A model generated the notes under the pieces. That model was not told the origin of the DNA. It saw only the letters and a program-made list of their open reading frames with translations, and made no database searches. 64,000 nucleotides of DNA from positions 62,001 to 126,000 of the forward strand of contig JAHHHF010000070.1 in NCBI GenBank assembly GCA_019359495.1. The letters are read 5' to 3'. Position 1 is the stretch's first letter; every line of letters begins with the position of its first letter. This stretch comes from Goleter apudmare HA4340-LM2 (GTDB lineage: Bacteria > Cyanobacteriota > Cyanobacteriia > Cyanobacteriales > Nostocaceae). Of this stretch, positions 62,601 through 64,000 are shown one piece after another. The translations under genes and the position numbers were made by a program.

Positions 62601-63977
62601 CTAAACACTGACTTTCTTGATTTGCAAACTCTTGAGATATGCTTCGGGGTTTTCGGGGTCGAATTTTGCACCATCAAAAAATTCTTCGACACCACGAGAT
62701 GTACTTGCGGGTATATCAGCAGCCGCAATTCCTGCTTCTTTCGCTGCTTCTTTCCAAATATCTTCGCGGTTGACTTTATCGATTAATGCTTTAGCTTTGG
62801 CAGCATTATTCTCAATGTAATCCTTGGGCAGAAATCCCCAACGCACGCTTTCGGTGATGAACCACAAATCATGGCTCTTGTAAGGATAAGAAACACTACC
62901 TTTTTCATCTTTCCAATACAAGGCTGCCATTGATCTGTCATCAATTTGGCGACCTTCACCCATGTCATATTTACCCATGAATGGGTCGAGCAAAACATCA
63001 ACTGGCACATTAAAATAAGCTCTTTGTGCCACAATTTCTGACATTTCTTTGCGGTTATCAAAGTTGTCGCACCATTGTTGAGCTTCCATAATGCCTTTTA
63101 ACAGCGCTTTCGTCGCTTTGGGATGTTGGTCAACCCAGTCTGCTCTCATAGCAAGATATTCTTCAGGGTGATTCTTCCAAATTTCCGCCGTTAATGCAGC
63201 CATGTAGCCAATTTTGTCTTTGACGATGCGGAAAGGCCAGGGGTCGCCAGTGCTGAAAGCATCCATTGTCCCTGTCTTCATGTTGGCGACGGTTTGCGCT
63301 GATGGAACTGTCAGTAATTTTATGTCTGCATCGGGGTCAATACCACCTGCTGCTAACCAGTAACGAATCCAGAAATCTTGGTTAACGGCGGGGAAAGTTT
63401 GGGCGGCTGTGAAGGGTGTGGGGGAGGCTTTGAGTTTGGAGAAGATAGCCTTAGCTTTGGCTAATTCTAAACCGATACCGCTACCTTGGTGTTTGTTGGC
63501 GATCGCAATCCCATTTCCATGTGTGATTAACTGACATAATACATACATGGGAATTGGCTTATTACCCTTGGTAATTAAACCTTCAGTAATTAAATGAGGC
63601 ATAGGCATTTGCCATTGACCACCATCAATACCACCCCCAGCCGAACCAATTTCTACGTTATCTCTAGCTGCACCCCAAGAAGCTTGTTTAGCTAGCTCAA
63701 CATTGGTCATCCCATACTTCGCAAAAAAGCCTTTTTCTTTGGCAATAATTAGAGGTGCTGCTTCTACAATCGGGATATATCCCAAATTCACTTTCGTAAC
63801 TTCTGGTGCTTGTTCTGCACTGACATTAGCTGCTGCTTCAGCAGTTGGTGCAGTTTGCGTACCTCCAGTAGTTTCCGGTGGATTTCCCAAGCAACCTTTC
63901 AAAAGTACAGCACTTGCTGATGCTCCAGCTGTGAAGATAAATTTGCGACGAGAAAACTGATTAAAAAACTCTGCCAT
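62601..63977 (-). CDS. nrtA: Nitrate-binding lipoprotein NrtA
   Basis: Periplasmic binding component that captures nitrate and nitrite for NrtBCD. 458 residues. The N-terminus has a twin-arginine motif (FSRRKFIF) followed by a lipobox (L-K-G-C), so it may be exported folded and then lipid-anchored, as known for NrtA. The mature part opens [23 protein letters not shown] and contains [21 protein letters not shown], close to the NrtC C-terminal domain. AAGGAG lies 6 bases before the ATG on the minus strand. Upstream sequence is outside the window; nirA is often there. Confidence 0.97.
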   Translation of the reverse strand: MAEFFNQFSRRKFIFTAGASASAVLLKGCLGNPPETTGGTQTAPTAEAAANVSAEQAPEVTKVNLGYIPIVEAAPLIIAKEKGFFAKYGMTNVELAKQASWGAARDNVEIGSAGGGIDGGQWQMPMPHLITEGLITKGNKPIPMYVLCQLITHGNGIAIANKHQGSGIGLELAKAKAIFSKLKASPTPFTAAQTFPAVNQDFWIRYWLAAGGIDPDADIKLLTVPSAQTVANMKTGTMDAFSTGDPWPFRIVKDKIGYMAALTAEIWKNHPEEYLAMRADWVDQHPKATKALLKGIMEAQQWCDNFDNRKEMSEIVAQRAYFNVPVDVLLDPFMGKYDMGEGRQIDDRSMAALYWKDEKGSVSYPYKSHDLWFITESVRWGFLPKDYIENNAAKAKALIDKVNREDIWKEAAKEAGIAAADIPASTSRGVEEFFDGAKFDPENPEAYLKSLQIKKVSV

Positions 63978-64000
63978 AACATCTCCTTAAATGTGGATTT

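Overview
The window looks like a chromosome segment of a filamentous, probably heterocyst-forming cyanobacterium of the Nostoc/Anabaena group. Direct evidence: about fifty copies of the HIP1 octamer GCGATCGC counted by eye, many short Nostoc-type interspersed palindromes, petB/petD, sqdB/sqdX, a phycobiliprotein lyase, flavodiiron proteins and a CyaB2-type GAF-GAF-PAS cyclase beside purC and an Omp85 gene. The genus is an inference. I found no rRNA, tRNA, CRISPR array or intact insertion sequence.

Layout. 1-4.1 kb: a cut PD-(D/E)XK (Rpn-like) gene, then an AMIN/TonB-dependent siderophore receptor with a lipoprotein iron-siderophore binding protein. 4.1-12.2 kb: accessory and small genes (a DUF4351-like protein, a Zn-ribbon plus duplicated-domain pair, glucokinase, a SAP-like protein, a MITE, a Uma2 protein, a histidine phosphatase, a lipid-kinase remnant). 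12.3-20.3 kb: ExoD, a PBP4-type peptidase, a DUF892 protein, a HEAT-repeat protein next to the CpcS bilin lyase, an S2P-type protease, an MBL-fold protein with damaged metal ligands and a second Uma2 protein. 20.4-25.8 kb: a 1797-residue Ser/Thr-kinase/ATPase/GAF/histidine-kinase hybrid whose kinase domain has lost its catalytic Asp. 25.8-29.5 kb: ctpA divergent from petB-petD, then an RsbW-like regulator. 29.7-37.3 kb: a glycosyltransferase, a Zn-ribbon membrane protein, the RHH/Zn-ribbon - Ycf46 - Ycf35 gene line, a lipoprotein and the sulfolipid pair sqdB-sqdX. 37.6-48.5 kb: cyaB2, purC, omp85 and lpxC-fabZ-lpxA-lpxB (outer-membrane and lipid A biogenesis). 48.6-53.2 kb: a solitary C5 cytosine methyltransferase, DUF2267, an aldehyde dehydrogenase and a small membrane protein. 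53.2-64 kb: gene debris, then nitrate transport genes.

The most unusual part is the right end. The ABC nitrate transporter, normally one nrtABCD block, is split: nrtA-nrtB lies upstream, then about 500 bp holding a perfect 15-bp-arm palindrome and a 170-bp MITE, then flv3 - psiE-like - flv1, and only then nrtC-nrtD, all on the minus strand. nrtC follows flv1 by 77 bp, so the transporter ATPases may be transcribed with an O2-reducing flavodiiron pair. The expected narB is not after nrtD; there is an ISKra4-like transposase remnant whose sequence supplies the nrtD stop codon, followed by an antiporter fragment joined to an AI-2E transporter fragment.
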